Origin: Phaeoceros laevis
Taxonomy: Eukaryota > Anthocerotophyta > Anthocerotopsida > Notothyladales
Assembly (NCBI GenBank): GCA_049999765.1
Contig: JBNGIQ010009446.1
Coordinates: 140,006 to 181,116 of the forward strand
DNA: 41,111 nucleotides
Reading direction: 5' to 3'
The position numbers and the translations under genes were made by a program. Shown piece after piece: positions 21,411-30,525 of the stretch (positions are counted from its first letter, which is position 1; each line of letters opens with the position of its first letter). The notes beneath the pieces are model-generated. The model was not told the DNA's origin, searched no databases, and saw only the letters and a list, made by a program, of their open reading frames with translations.

Positions 21411-21853
21411 GAATGCAGCCGGGCAGGAGCAATGCAGGAAGAAATGCGTGGCGAAATCGGCAACCCGGGAACACCTGCGCCTGCAGCTAAAGACACTGGC
21501 AGAAACTCAGCCGGCGGAGGGGGAATGCGGACTGATGCGGAAGGCCGGCAGACAGAGCCGAAGGCAATGGAAAGGCGATGGCTGGGTCACTGTTCACACT
21601 GCCACTTTACAAGGACCGCTAGCCTGGATAGACAGAAAGCCACGACCTGACAACAGTGACCCTCCACAGCCGTTTTAAACCTACTTCAAAATTCAAACCC
21701 AAATGTTCCATGACCGCCACATGGCCCACACCGTTGGAGCTCCCTCGCAATGCTTCCCGAGAACCCCATCTCTCCTGTTTTTAATGCAATGCGGTTTGGA
21801 ATTCCGCGTTTGGAGCCGTATTTTCGGCTTTACAACTCCGACTCCTCCGCCTT
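21411..21853. promoter_or_regulatory. TOG gene upstream / SDR 3' flank
   Basis: No coding exon. It should contain the promoter and 5' UTR of the TOG gene on its left and the 3' UTR of the reductase on its right. The open + frame across 21372-21678 is antisense to the GC-rich TOG 5' end and has no domain. Confidence 0.3.
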
Positions 21854-23102
21854 TTAGAAATCTACTTCTTTCCTTCCATGTGATGAAATGCCAGACGGCA
21901 TGACTCCAGAAGGTAACAGAGCCAGCCAACATGCATGTGCTGCTGCCTCTTCAGGGGTATGTACTGGTCCCCAGTGCTTCTGGATGAACTCCATAGGATC
22001 ACGTCCTTGTTCTCTGAGGGCGCTGATGTACGATTCAAGCATATCGGTCATGGTAGGGCCAGGACGGTAGGCATTCACATGGATTCTGCGTCCTGCAGGC
22101 CTGTCAGCGAGGCTTCTGGCCAGCAGCCTCGTGTAGGCATTCAGAGCAGCCTTGGAGAACGCATAGGCTCGAGATCTCGAAGGGGGTGGGTACCAGCTGC
22201 TTGATTGCTTCTGCTCCACATCCGCATAGAACTTGATGACCAAGTCGTCCAGGATCTCGTCTGATAGATTGTCAATGTCAGCAAGGGTTTCCCTCACAGC
22301 CCGCTTTGCCAGACCCTGCAAAAAACTCACAAGCGTCAAGATCAGTAAAACCATCCTCAGGACCTCTTAAGCTACTCAGCCAGCCACTTGGGTGAGATGC
22401 ATGTCATGTCTGGACACTCTCAAATAAGCAGGAGTGCTCACTGCCAACAGTCCTGCCGCGGAGGTAACGTTTATGATGCGTGCACCAGCTCCGGACGGCC
22501 TCAGCAGAGGCAAGATGGCAGTGGTGACATGCTTCACGCCGTAGAAATTTGTGTTGATAACAACCTCCGCAACGCTGACTACATCGAGTTGGTCCACTAT
22601 GGCAGCATTGTTGATCTGCAAACCCAATTTGTAGGCACAACCTTCAGTTGACAAGAGGGGAAAAACCCTGTTACACGTATCTGATCTTTAGGCTCATGGA
22701 TGCCAAGCTTGCAACACACCAAAATGTCCACACCACCGTACTGCTGCCTCAACCATTTGGCCAGGGTCTGCGCGGATTCAGTGCTCGCCACATCCAACTG
22801 ATGATAGACCACGGGAAGGCCCTCATCATCCCGGAGCATCTTGGTAGCCTCCTCTCCTCTCTTCACATCCCTAGAAGTCAGGACAGTGGTAATGCCATTA
22901 CGTGCAAGCTGCTCCACAATTGCGAATCCGATCCCTTTGTTTGCTCCTGTCACTACAGCCACTGTGGATGCCGACCACCACCTGCTCCATGAATCATATG
23001 GCAACAATCACGCTTACTCAAGGATGTCAAGCATAAGCAATCAAGCCCTGGAACTTGACAGATAGTGTTCTTGAAGCACCTCAGGGAGGTCTCAGCTTCC
23101 AT
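21854..23102 (-). CDS. Short-chain dehydrogenase/reductase, salutaridine-reductase-like
   Basis: Four exons: 23102-23080, 22981-22720, 22615-22418, 22315-21854 (945 nt, 314 residues). The 23-nt first exon is supported because splicing it restores an ATG and the WWS that typically precedes the Rossmann strand in this plant subgroup. Landmarks are TGANKGIG (19-26, NADPH binding), INNAA (96-100, in place of NNAG), S147 (NVTSAAG), and Y212 with K216 (YAFSKAALNAY). The catalytic residues are therefore all present. The insertion between Ser and Tyr (LSDEILDDLVIKFYADVEQ) is typical of the monomeric plant SDRs related to salutaridine, menthone and neomenthol reductases. The real substrate cannot be told. 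The Pro-rich WYPPPSRSR stretch just before the catalytic Tyr is unusual. It is probably cytosolic. Confidence 0.88.
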
Positions 23103-23329
23103 GATCCAATTGAAAATTTGGATGCGCGTCCGACACCGGATCGCTCGATTGCAAACCGATGAGTACAGAGCTGATGCACCATCCTGCGGAGCACGACTTA
23201 TGCACCATGTACGGTAACGCTATTGAAAAGCACCGCGACTTCTTGACAGAGCCCTACATTTATGCGTAACTCCGCTACTCCGCTACTAGGTGCCCGTACC
23301 ATCTTGAAATTATTATTGACGTTGAGGGC

Positions 23330-23748
23330 TTTCGCACTCGGGAAAGAAACCTAAGGCTAAACGATCAAAAAAGTAACTCCTCGCTAAATTGGCTTAGGCC
23401 AAAAGCTAATTCGTTTTTACACTCATTTCACCAACTCCAACTTGGGGGCGGCGTCGCGCCCCAAATCGTGCGTGCACGAGGGAGCAAAGAGTTTGCACGC
23501 GGTGCACTTCCGATCTGGCCGCTCTGCTTATGCTGGGCCGACGGGCAACTACCCGGACCGGAAAAGTTAACGTTGGCCTTTTTGGCGGCAGGATATTTGG
23601 CCCCACTAAAAACTCAAAAAATTGACCTAAAATAGCCCGGGCCAGAAAAGGCCAATTTGGCAAGTGCGAACGCGATCTAGTTATTTAACCGCGAAAAGAG
23701 GGGCCAAACTCGTGTTTAGCCCCCCCCCAAACCGGCGAGTGCGAAAGG
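23330..23748. mobile_element. TIR element (MITE-like), ~420 bp
   Basis: The segment starts with CTTTCGCACTCG (23330-23341) and ends with its exact reverse complement CGAGTGCGAAAG (23737-23748). A second matching block, GGCTAAACGA-like, lies ~17 bp further in on both sides. No transposase is encoded, so it would be non-autonomous. A clear target duplication was not found, and the superfamily is unassigned. Confidence 0.5.
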
Positions 23749-23968
23749 CTTCGATGATAGACTTTAGAGTAGTTCGAGGAGAGGAAGGACTTCACTACGT
23801 GTTGGGCCGCATCTACAAGAAGAAACGTGATAGAGGCCCTACTTCTCGAGGTCAGGTTTTCCGAGGCTGCAAGAGAACATCTGCATTTCGTTTATGAGCC
23901 ATTCAACCTCGGCCTACAGACAGCTATCCATTACGACTGCATTATACACCACACTAGCGCATGTAACT

Positions 23969-24032
23969 GTGTTTTAGGGCATCTTAAGATTCAAAGTCGT
24001 GTGTTTTAGGGCATCTTAAGATTCGAAGTCGT
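23969..24032. repeat. Perfect-but-one tandem duplication of 32 bp
   Basis: The unit GTGTTTTAGGGCATCTTAAG plus 12 more bases occurs at 23969-24000 and again at 24001-24032 with one mismatch. It contains no coding sign. Confidence 0.85.
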
Positions 24033-24639
24033 GTTAGGTCACATAGAATCGTGGGCAAGCGAATCGAAGTGGAAGACTCGGTCCAGGCCAGAATCCTACA
24101 GGGGAGGACGTCCAATTCCTTTGAACAGACAATTCATGCACAAGGTGAACTCTTAATAATACGTTACACTGTTACACATGTGCGCATTTGTTGAATCTTC
24201 CTATACGGAAACAAGATCAAACAACTCTGCAGTTCACAGCTGACAGCTATATCTCTAAAATTTTTCTCTACCTTCCTACTGGCCTTCTCAATGACTGGCA
24301 TAACAGACAGTACTTCATTTGCTCCATCGCAAACTATTGTCATTACCCACAGCAGCCTCGCCAGATCTATGCAAGCAACTAGTACCTCAAGTCCACCTTC
24401 TGCTGATCTTAGATCGAGCTCGGAAAAGTATGAATGCTCCAGTCTCGCAGAAGCTTATCGTAGAAGTCACGGTGCTTTTCAAGCTTCTTCTTCTTCACCA
24501 ATGAGTCAATCTGGTTATTACATAACCTGCAATTCTCAATGTAGCAGGTGCCATTCGTCTGCGGCAAACAAGGGCTGCCAGAAATCTCGCTAATTAGGTG
24601 ATGAGAAAATTTTTTGCAGGGCATCTACTGAGACAAATC

Positions 24640-24765
24640 AAGTGGGAGAAGTAGGGTCAATTCCCCAAGACCACCAGACTGGCTAATTGGCCCACTGGTC
24701 AGCAGTAAGGGCACCTCCAGTCAATTTTGGCAGGCAACTCTGGAGCATGAATACCAGCATCTGGA
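24640..24765 (+). repeat. Diverged third copy of the foldback arm
   Basis: This stretch aligns with the left arm of the adjacent foldback: GTCAATTCCCCA, GGTCAGCAGTAAGGGCA, a CAATT block, and GGAGCATGAATACC correspond in order to GGCCAATTCCCCA, GGCCAGCAG...CAAGGGCA, CAATT and GGAGAAGGAATACC. It is more diverged and has no inverted partner of its own. Confidence 0.5.
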
Positions 24766-24837
24766 GTCAGCCCGAGATGACTACAAGCAATCCAGCACCA
24801 GCAATCCTACCAGAAGCAGAAATCCATCAGGCTTAGG

Positions 24838-25155
24838 CTGTGGAAGAAGAAGAGTGGCCAATTCCCCATGGCCAGCAGAGAGCTTCATTGGCCTACCAGC
24901 AGCAAGGGCAGCTTCCCTCAATTCCAATTGCAAGCATGTATGGAGAAGGAATACCTCAACTGTAGTAAATCTCAGCCGAAATTACTACAGGTACTTGAGG
25001 CTGTACTGGAGCTCCGTTCTGACCCCAGATGGCCGGTATGCTCCTTCATAGCTGCTTGCAATTAGAATTGGGGGAAGCTGCCCTTGCCGCTCGTAGGCCA
25101 ATGAAGCTCTCTGCTAGCCATGGGGAATTGGCCACTCTTCTTCTTCTTCTTTCAT
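24838..25155. repeat. Long imperfect foldback (inverted repeat) ~315 bp
   Basis: The left arm (about 24842-24970) begins with a GAAGAAGAAGAGTGGCC block and the right arm (about 24985-25155) ends with its complement, GGCCACTCTTCTTCTTC. The arms pair over a ~90-bp near-perfect stretch. They then continue imperfectly (GGAGAAGGAATACC against GGTATGCTCCTTC, and CTCAACTGTAGTAA against TTACTACAGGTACTTGAG) down to a loop of under 20 bases. The right arm carries one ~35-bp insertion. It could be a MITE or a long hairpin RNA precursor. No coding sequence. Confidence 0.7.
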
Positions 25156-25159
25156 GTGA

Positions 25160-25957
25160 TTTGTCTCAGTGAATGCGCTGCCAAATTCCTGTCAGGACTC
25201 TGGGAAGTAATCATATCAGCTAACCTACAATCCACAATGCAGGTGTGGTCATTTGTCACCGGCAAATTAAACATGAATTGGCAGAAATCTGCATCTCAGA
25301 CACAGGCGAGCAAATTTACCCACAGGTGCCTGAGGCTGCTCTGGATGGCTGTGCATCCGCTGCTTCCTCTTCGGGGCTAGGGTCATCTTCAGGAGGAAGA
25401 CAGTCTTGAAAAATGGACGATGCTAGATGTGGGCTCAGGGAGGTGGGAGATTTAAAGCACCTCAGATTTGAACTAATCCCGATCGTGACCATCTCAAGAA
25501 TACCGTTGCTTGCGAACTTGGCATCAGCGCTTACCAAAAACCGGCCGCACTAGTATAATGACCAATTGATTTAAGGGGTTGACTGGTTGGGGAAAAATCT
25601 TCCGGATGTAAAAATGTATTAAACCGATAGTAACTTCCTATTGTCGGATTTCCGATAGTTCCTTTTCCTAAGGACCGGATATAACTTGCTAGGTAGATTT
25701 GGATATTGCCGGAAATTATTATGTATGTAGATTAGTATAAGTATGGTGCAGAAAGTATCCTACCTATTACTTTTAAGATCATTGTAAAGATTACTTGTAT
25801 ATTGAAATGATTTATTGACTTATTAGTATGGTATTATCAAAGTATGAAGCCTTGAATGTAAGATTGCTAGTAATTGTACCAATACCTAAATACCAAAACC
25901 TAACACCAAGACCTAAATACAAGAATGACTATATCTTAGTTTCACACTAAATTCTTT
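25160..25957. other. AT-rich intergenic DNA, no gene seen
   Basis: No exon recognised. From about 25580 a TTGGGGAAAAATCTTCCGG start followed by AT-rich sequence rich in short ATTA and TATA words is reminiscent of a retrotransposon LTR. No second LTR, primer binding site or gag/pol is visible, so I leave it unnamed. Confidence 0.3.
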
Positions 25958-26164
25958 GTGGTTTGCGGTGCAAGGCGGCGCAAGTTTGACATGGAAGGAA
26001 AGGGGAAGTGCAAAGTTCATGATGAAAATAGCAAAGGCCGTAGAAAGGTGGGCGATGCAAGCGCTAGCATTCGAGGTACTCTACTTAACATACCTGGATT
26101 TACAAAAATGACTGCACTGCTTGTTGGTGGGACATCAGTTCAAGCTATTATTGAAGATGTTTCA

Positions 26165-26262
26165 TTAAATCTTGAGTCCCTTTGGGGACACTCTAGTGGT
26201 AAAGAACCCCGCCCCCCAAAGGGGTGGCTGGGGTTCAATACCCACTCAGGGCAGTGTGCTCT
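26165..26262 (+). mobile_element. tRNA-derived SINE-like fragment
   Basis: An A-box-like TAGTGGTAAAGAACC (about 26192) and a B-box-like GGGGTTCAATACCC (about 26231) lie ~40 bp apart, as in tRNA promoters. The sequence between does not fold as a functional tRNA that I can see. It lies in an open frame (25958-26344) whose basic, unrecognised product I do not regard as a supported gene. Confidence 0.35.
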
Positions 26263-26288
26263 ATCAATTGGTTTTGAAATCAAACTGA

Positions 26289-26550
26289 AAACTACAGACC
26301 TAGTTAAAATTAACCTAATATCAATAACTAATATAACTAACTAACATGATATAGCTTAACCGTCCGAAACTACATTCTACAGACCTAGTTAGAATTAACC
26401 TAATATCAGTAACTAACATAACGGCGTGCTCGATCCCCTTGTGGAGCGGCACCTTACTAGTACTAGGCATGGAAGAGAAGCGGCATGCTCGATCCCCTTG
26501 TGGAGTCGGTATAGCGTGGCACCTTACTAGTACTAGGCATGGATGAGAAG
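26289..26550. repeat. Two adjacent tandem duplications
   Basis: First pair: a CTACAGACCTAGTTA(A/G)AATT block followed by AACCTAATATCA(A/G)TAACTAA occurs at about 26292-26337 and 26377-26421. Second pair: a GGC(G/A)TGCTCGATCCCC unit ending in TACTAGTACTAGGCATGGA(A/T)GAG occurs at about 26423-26476 and 26483-26548. The second copy carries an inserted ~12 bp. Both pairs are non-coding. Confidence 0.75.
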
Positions 26551-26781
26551 TTTGTTTGCTTAGGCTCGGGGGGAAAAAGTTTTAGTCTTTTCATACGTTC
26601 TACCGATTGATTTTTAGATGTGACATATTTTTTAGGGTTAGTTTTTGTCATTGCCTGATAATTGAGGGACTTTGTTTCAAATGGGGGGCTGTTACTTTTT
26701 TAAATTATAAAAAGACTTTTATGTGCAAGAAGTGACGAATTTTGTAGGGTTGGTTACAAAGTTTTTGTAAGCACTGCTTGC

Positions 26782-26810
26782 CATTACATTACATTACATT
26801 ACATTACATA
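26782..26810. repeat. Microsatellite (CATTA)n
   Basis: About five and a half perfect CATTA units in a row. Confidence 0.9.
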
Positions 26811-26864
26811 GTTTTACGTGCGATGTAACGGAGGGCTTGGCCCGAAAGTGTGTAACTTGGACAT

Positions 26865-27665
26865 TATCCGCACTCGTGAATGGAATTATGGAACCTACAC
26901 AATTACTAAAATCTATGAATGAGATCGCGCAACTCAGGAGTTTCACCAACCCCGACCAATCGGAAATAGTACCGGTAAATGGCCAAAACCTCCCCCGTTT
27001 CCTCCACAAAGCACTCATACCAGACGCTTGGTTCCTCGCAGCCTCGAAGTCCCCACCGGTCCGATCGCCGCGCCCAAATCGAAAGCCTTGGCGCACACGC
27101 TCAGCTCGACGCAGTACGTCTCCAATATGTGCTGGTCATTGCAGCACTGCATCGTCAGCAACGCGGCTGGACGCGCACACGTCGGAAAGAAACGGCAGAA
27201 GCAGCAGAAACCGCCATCCTCCGGCGGCAAGACCCAGATCCATGTGGATCTGGAGATGCAATCCTTGTGCTGCCGCCGCGAGCTCCCTGACTTAGGATCC
27301 ATCCGTATGTCCAGCGCCCGATCGCTGGAAGCGCCCCATGCGGCGTCGGCTCCTGCCTATCTCCACTACTGCCAACACCTCAACTCCTGGATCCAATGCA
27401 AACAATTCATAGGCTTTCTTTCACATGTACAATTTTACTCACCTGCATGCAGCTGCACCGGCCGGTACCTGCTTGCAACGCTTCTACAGGCTAGCACGGG
27501 CCGAAACAGTACTCTGCCGGCTCATTGATCAACTTCTCGGCGGCAGAGTACGTGATGGAAGCAGATAAATATTCGAGCTCTGACCAGCAACCGCTCAAGA
27601 CGATCACGATGATCAAAACCCAACTTGTCCTGGCGCTCCTGCCAGCTCAAAACATCGGCAAGTCA
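26865..27665. repeat. Dispersed repeat, longer copy
   Basis: Both ends of this segment recur at 34160-34490. The left end shares ATTATC(C/G)GCACTCGTGAAT and CACAATTACTAAAATCTAT. The right end shares a TACGTGATGGAAG block and a CGAGCTCTGACCAGCAACCG block running to CTCAAAAC. The middle (about 26950-27520) is not in the other copy. Read on the - strand, the shared right end gives a WQERQDKL...RLERLLVRAR peptide in both copies, so it may derive from a gene or transposon exon that I cannot identify. The open frames in the GC-rich middle have no known domain. Confidence 0.55.
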
Positions 27666-27832
27666 AGTTTTGTGTGGGTGACCTGCCTCCAAGACAAGGT
27701 TTCTAACTTGCCACACGTGGCGTGGCGCGCGGAAGCGTGCTTCGTGGACGGATCCATACACTACTGTTTATTGCCGTAACTGTACCCAGACTGGGCGACA
27801 TGGTGTGCCTTACAAGTTTCCACGCTCCCTTC

Positions 27833-28114
27833 CTACAGCTCAAAAGAAAATTTAAGAAATTGAAAGAATTCACAATGATGGTCGTATGACTCGTATCCGT
27901 TCTCGAATCTACAAGGGCCCCAGTTCTCAGTCAGATGACACACACAACACTCCAGCAGGGCATACTTATGAGCAACCGCGGTCTGGAGCTTGTCCACAGC
28001 TTTCCATGTTCTCCTCAAGCACTTCGTTGAATCTTGAAGCCCGTGCTCAGCATACCCATTTATCACGGCCCAGTCCGTTGCATCAATAATACTGCAAATG
28101 TGTGAGAGGGCCAA
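27833..28114 (-). pseudogene. PPR remnant
   Basis: A short open stretch contains TDWAVINGYAEHGL, the recognisable centre of a PPR motif, and little else of the family. It follows directly after the TTL-like relic exon and is too short and isolated to be functional. Confidence 0.4.
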
Positions 28115-28116
28115 AC

Positions 28117-28342
28117 CTTTGCATAGCTATTTGCTCGTCTGAGAAGAGCTTTGGTGTACAGGGGCTGAACATCCAACGCAGTACTAAAATCTTCAACTGC
28201 TTTCTCCCATTGGTCCAACTTGAACCTGCAAGCAGCTCTAGATTTGTTGCACAACAAATCAGCATTCGCTGGGTCTATCTGCAGCCCTTCTCCCTCGGCA
28301 GATGTGGCTTGAGCAAATTTTCCAACAGCTCATTCCCAGAGT
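28117..28342 (-). pseudogene. Relic exon of a TPR protein (TTL-like)
   Basis: Between a TTTCAG acceptor (28343) and an AAG/GTTTGG donor (28117) the - strand encodes a TPR unit: GNEL at the start, then EGLQIDPANADLLCNKSRAA, WEKAVEDFSTALDVQP and YTKALLRRANSYAK. The wording is that of the TPR region of plant TTL (tetratricopeptide-repeat thioredoxin-like) proteins. The GNEL part and the rest lie in different frames, with a stop between them in the second frame, so a frameshift has broken it. No neighbouring TTL exons were found. It looks like a captured or leftover exon. Confidence 0.6.
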
Positions 28343-28344
28343 CT

Positions 28345-29026
28345 GAAATTTCCCATAGCACGTGTTTTTTTTTTCAAAAGAATGAAAACTTCAAGGTTGT
28401 ACGGATCCATGTGAGAAGCCTCCTCTGCAGCCTTAGATTCAATTTACTGAATGTCACCCCTTTCTATATGCTGGCCAGCACACTTGAAATGCTTGTTGGA
28501 GTTTTCAAATCTACCCAACCTGCATCACATCTGCTTGTTTAGGTGTAGCAGGAACATGACAGCAATGGTCGTGAGGCACCATGCTGCCTCTAACAACTGC
28601 AAACACAAAGCACACATAGTCGGTCATTAGGATAAAGGTGACGCTGAATACAGACTGCAGGCACAAAATCCAGTTTTGATCTTGTTTCAGAAGTTCAGAA
28701 ACAGGTCTTCATGACACATGAAGACATGTACGTGTCAACTAGACTGCCATACCGAGCAGATCAGTCTGTCGTTTGAGGTTGGAGAACACTGATCACTTAC
28801 AAAGCTTGTGCGCCATGTCCCTCATAATGTAGCAGCAAAAATCCCGTCCATGCAACTACAGCACGCAGCCAAAACCCCTATGCTGCACCCCAAGTCATCA
28901 GACACCAAAGTTGTGAACTTGTGATTCTACCATGAAGATTGCTCACCACAATGCAAAGACGGCGCAGCTGCTGGTGAACGGTAATTCTATCTACATCCGC
29001 CCACCCATCTGCATCTGCGTACATAT
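28345..29026. other. No gene seen
   Basis: Intergenic sequence between the TPR relic and the PPR relic. I see no exon, RNA or repeat apart from a short T-run at about 28365-28374. Confidence 0.4.
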
Positions 29027-29990
29027 TTATTGGCCATGAGCACATACATATGCAGAGGCAGTCTGAGGATCCAGCTCATGGAGACTTTCAAAACACCTTG
29101 TTCCTCGATTTATATCCCCACGACTCTTGCCGGCATTCAGCAGTGACATCACCCCAACAACTTCGTTTTCGCACCCAGCTGATTTCAGCAGCTTCTCTGC
29201 CTCACCTAAATGGCCTGCCCACCCAAGAAGATCAACCATGCAATTGTAATGTTAAACGTTCAGGAGGTGAACATACGTATGCGTAACATTGTCTGCTAAA
29301 ATCAAGCTTCCTATCCTTGCATACAAAGTGAGCTCCCTGGGGACAGAGCCTGTGCTCAGCATACCCCTTTATCATGGTGTTCCATGTTGCCGCATCCCTT
29401 GTGGTCAGGAGTCAAACACTTTGCGTGGATCTTCCAAGAGGCTACATTTTGCATACATAATTGCCAGACAAGAGCCCAGACTATGTCACCTTCAAGCAGC
29501 CCTTTCTTTACGATCCCTGAATGCAGCTGCCTTCCCTGCTGTCCAACACCAACACTTGCACAAGCCTTCAGGAGGCAAGCAAACTTAAAACTGCCCTCCT
29601 ATAATCAGGCCTTCCCTGCTCCATCCTTGCATACAATGCAAGCGCCTGGGGACAGCGGTCGGGCTCAGTATATCCATTAATCACGGCAGTCCATGCCACC
29701 GCATCCCTTGTGGCCATACTATCGAACAGCTTGCGTGTAGCTTCCACCTGGCCACACTTCCCAGCGATCATGGCATTCCATGTCACTCCATTCCTTGTGG
29801 CCATACCGTCGAAAACGCTGCCAATTCCCCACATTTTGCATACATGCCCACCTGGCCGTTGCAGACAGAAGAGTCAGGCTGGTTGCCACCCTCCAAAACA
29901 TCAGCGCTCACCTGTCTGCCAGATTGAGAATCTTCGGCTCTGCCAGAAAGTCCATTGTTCCCAGACGTGCAACGCAGGAAGCGAGTGAGC
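29027..29990 (-). pseudogene. PPR protein pseudogene, second locus
   Basis: The fragments read, right to left: an MYAKCGE-like block near 29840 in broken frames; RNGVTWNAMIAGKCGQVEATRKLFDSM near 29770; RDAVAWTAVINGYTEPD near 29700; LALYARMEQG near 29630; and a tail MVDLLGWAGHLGEAEKLL near 29230 with VVGVMSLLNAGKSRGD. Order and wording match the PPR pseudogene at 12943-14321, but several repeats are missing and frames shift between pieces. It looks like a more decayed relative. Confidence 0.65.
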
Positions 29991-30220
29991 AGTGTAGCTG
30001 TAGGCTAGTGTGTGCACACAACGCCATGGCTCAGCGCATGGGCAGAAGAGAGAGAGGGCGATGCCGTTCCCGAGGCAGCAACCGGGGAGACCGTGGGGCC
30101 CACCTGCCAGACACCACGACAACCTCTGACCATGAGTTCGAAAGGCGCTAGGTGTCAAGTGGGGGCAAGGATGGTTTCCACGCCACCCTCTTCCCATCTC
30201 GTGGCACACCGAGCTCACGC

Positions 30221-30297
30221 TTTGCCGTCTCTTGAGCTGCTACATATTGACCCCTTTCTTTGCCGTCTCTTGAGCTGCTATAGATTGATCCCTTTCG
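30221..30297. repeat. Tandem duplication of ~38 bp
   Basis: TTTGCCGTCTCTTGAGCTGC followed by TA(C/T)A(T/G)ATTGA(C/T)CCCTTTC occurs twice in succession, just upstream of the transporter gene, and is followed by a run of C at 30301-30312. Confidence 0.8.
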
Positions 30298-30525
30298 TCA
30301 CCCCCCCCCCCTTTCCTTCCAGACTGCTGTAGACCACACCGCTTAGTGAGACACATTGGCACACTGGTAGCTTGCTATCTCAAGCAGAAACAGCGGGTTT
30401 CTCGCTTGTATAGCATGTAGTTGTTGGGTCCGCTGCTCAGCTCAATTCGCGGAAAATTTGCTAGGCGTGAAACTCGCTGCGAAGTTCAAGTTTCACTCGG
30501 TTCCACAGACTGCAGTGTTGCCTCA
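30298..30525 (+). promoter_or_regulatory. Upstream region and 5' UTR of PHT4 gene
   Basis: The frame is open back to 30421 without an ATG, so 30421-30525 is probably 5' UTR. The C-run at 30301-30312 and following pyrimidine-rich stretch may mark the promoter-proximal region. No TATA box is convincing. Confidence 0.3.

Noticed and set aside
20746-21678. 310-codon open frame on the + strand
   Set aside because: It is antisense to the TOG/ARM coding exon. The - strand frame has the family pattern and this one has none.
25580-25945. Possible solo LTR
   Set aside because: The start resembles plant LTR ends, but no matching end, target duplication, primer site or gag/pol was visible.
25958-26344. 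128-codon open frame on the + strand
   Set aside because: It is basic at the start and spans a SINE-like tRNA-box tract and a tandem duplication. No domain or splice context supports a gene.
26837-27528. Overlapping GC-rich open frames on both strands
   Set aside because: No domain, no consistent splice structure, and only the ends recur elsewhere. I list the segment as a repeat.
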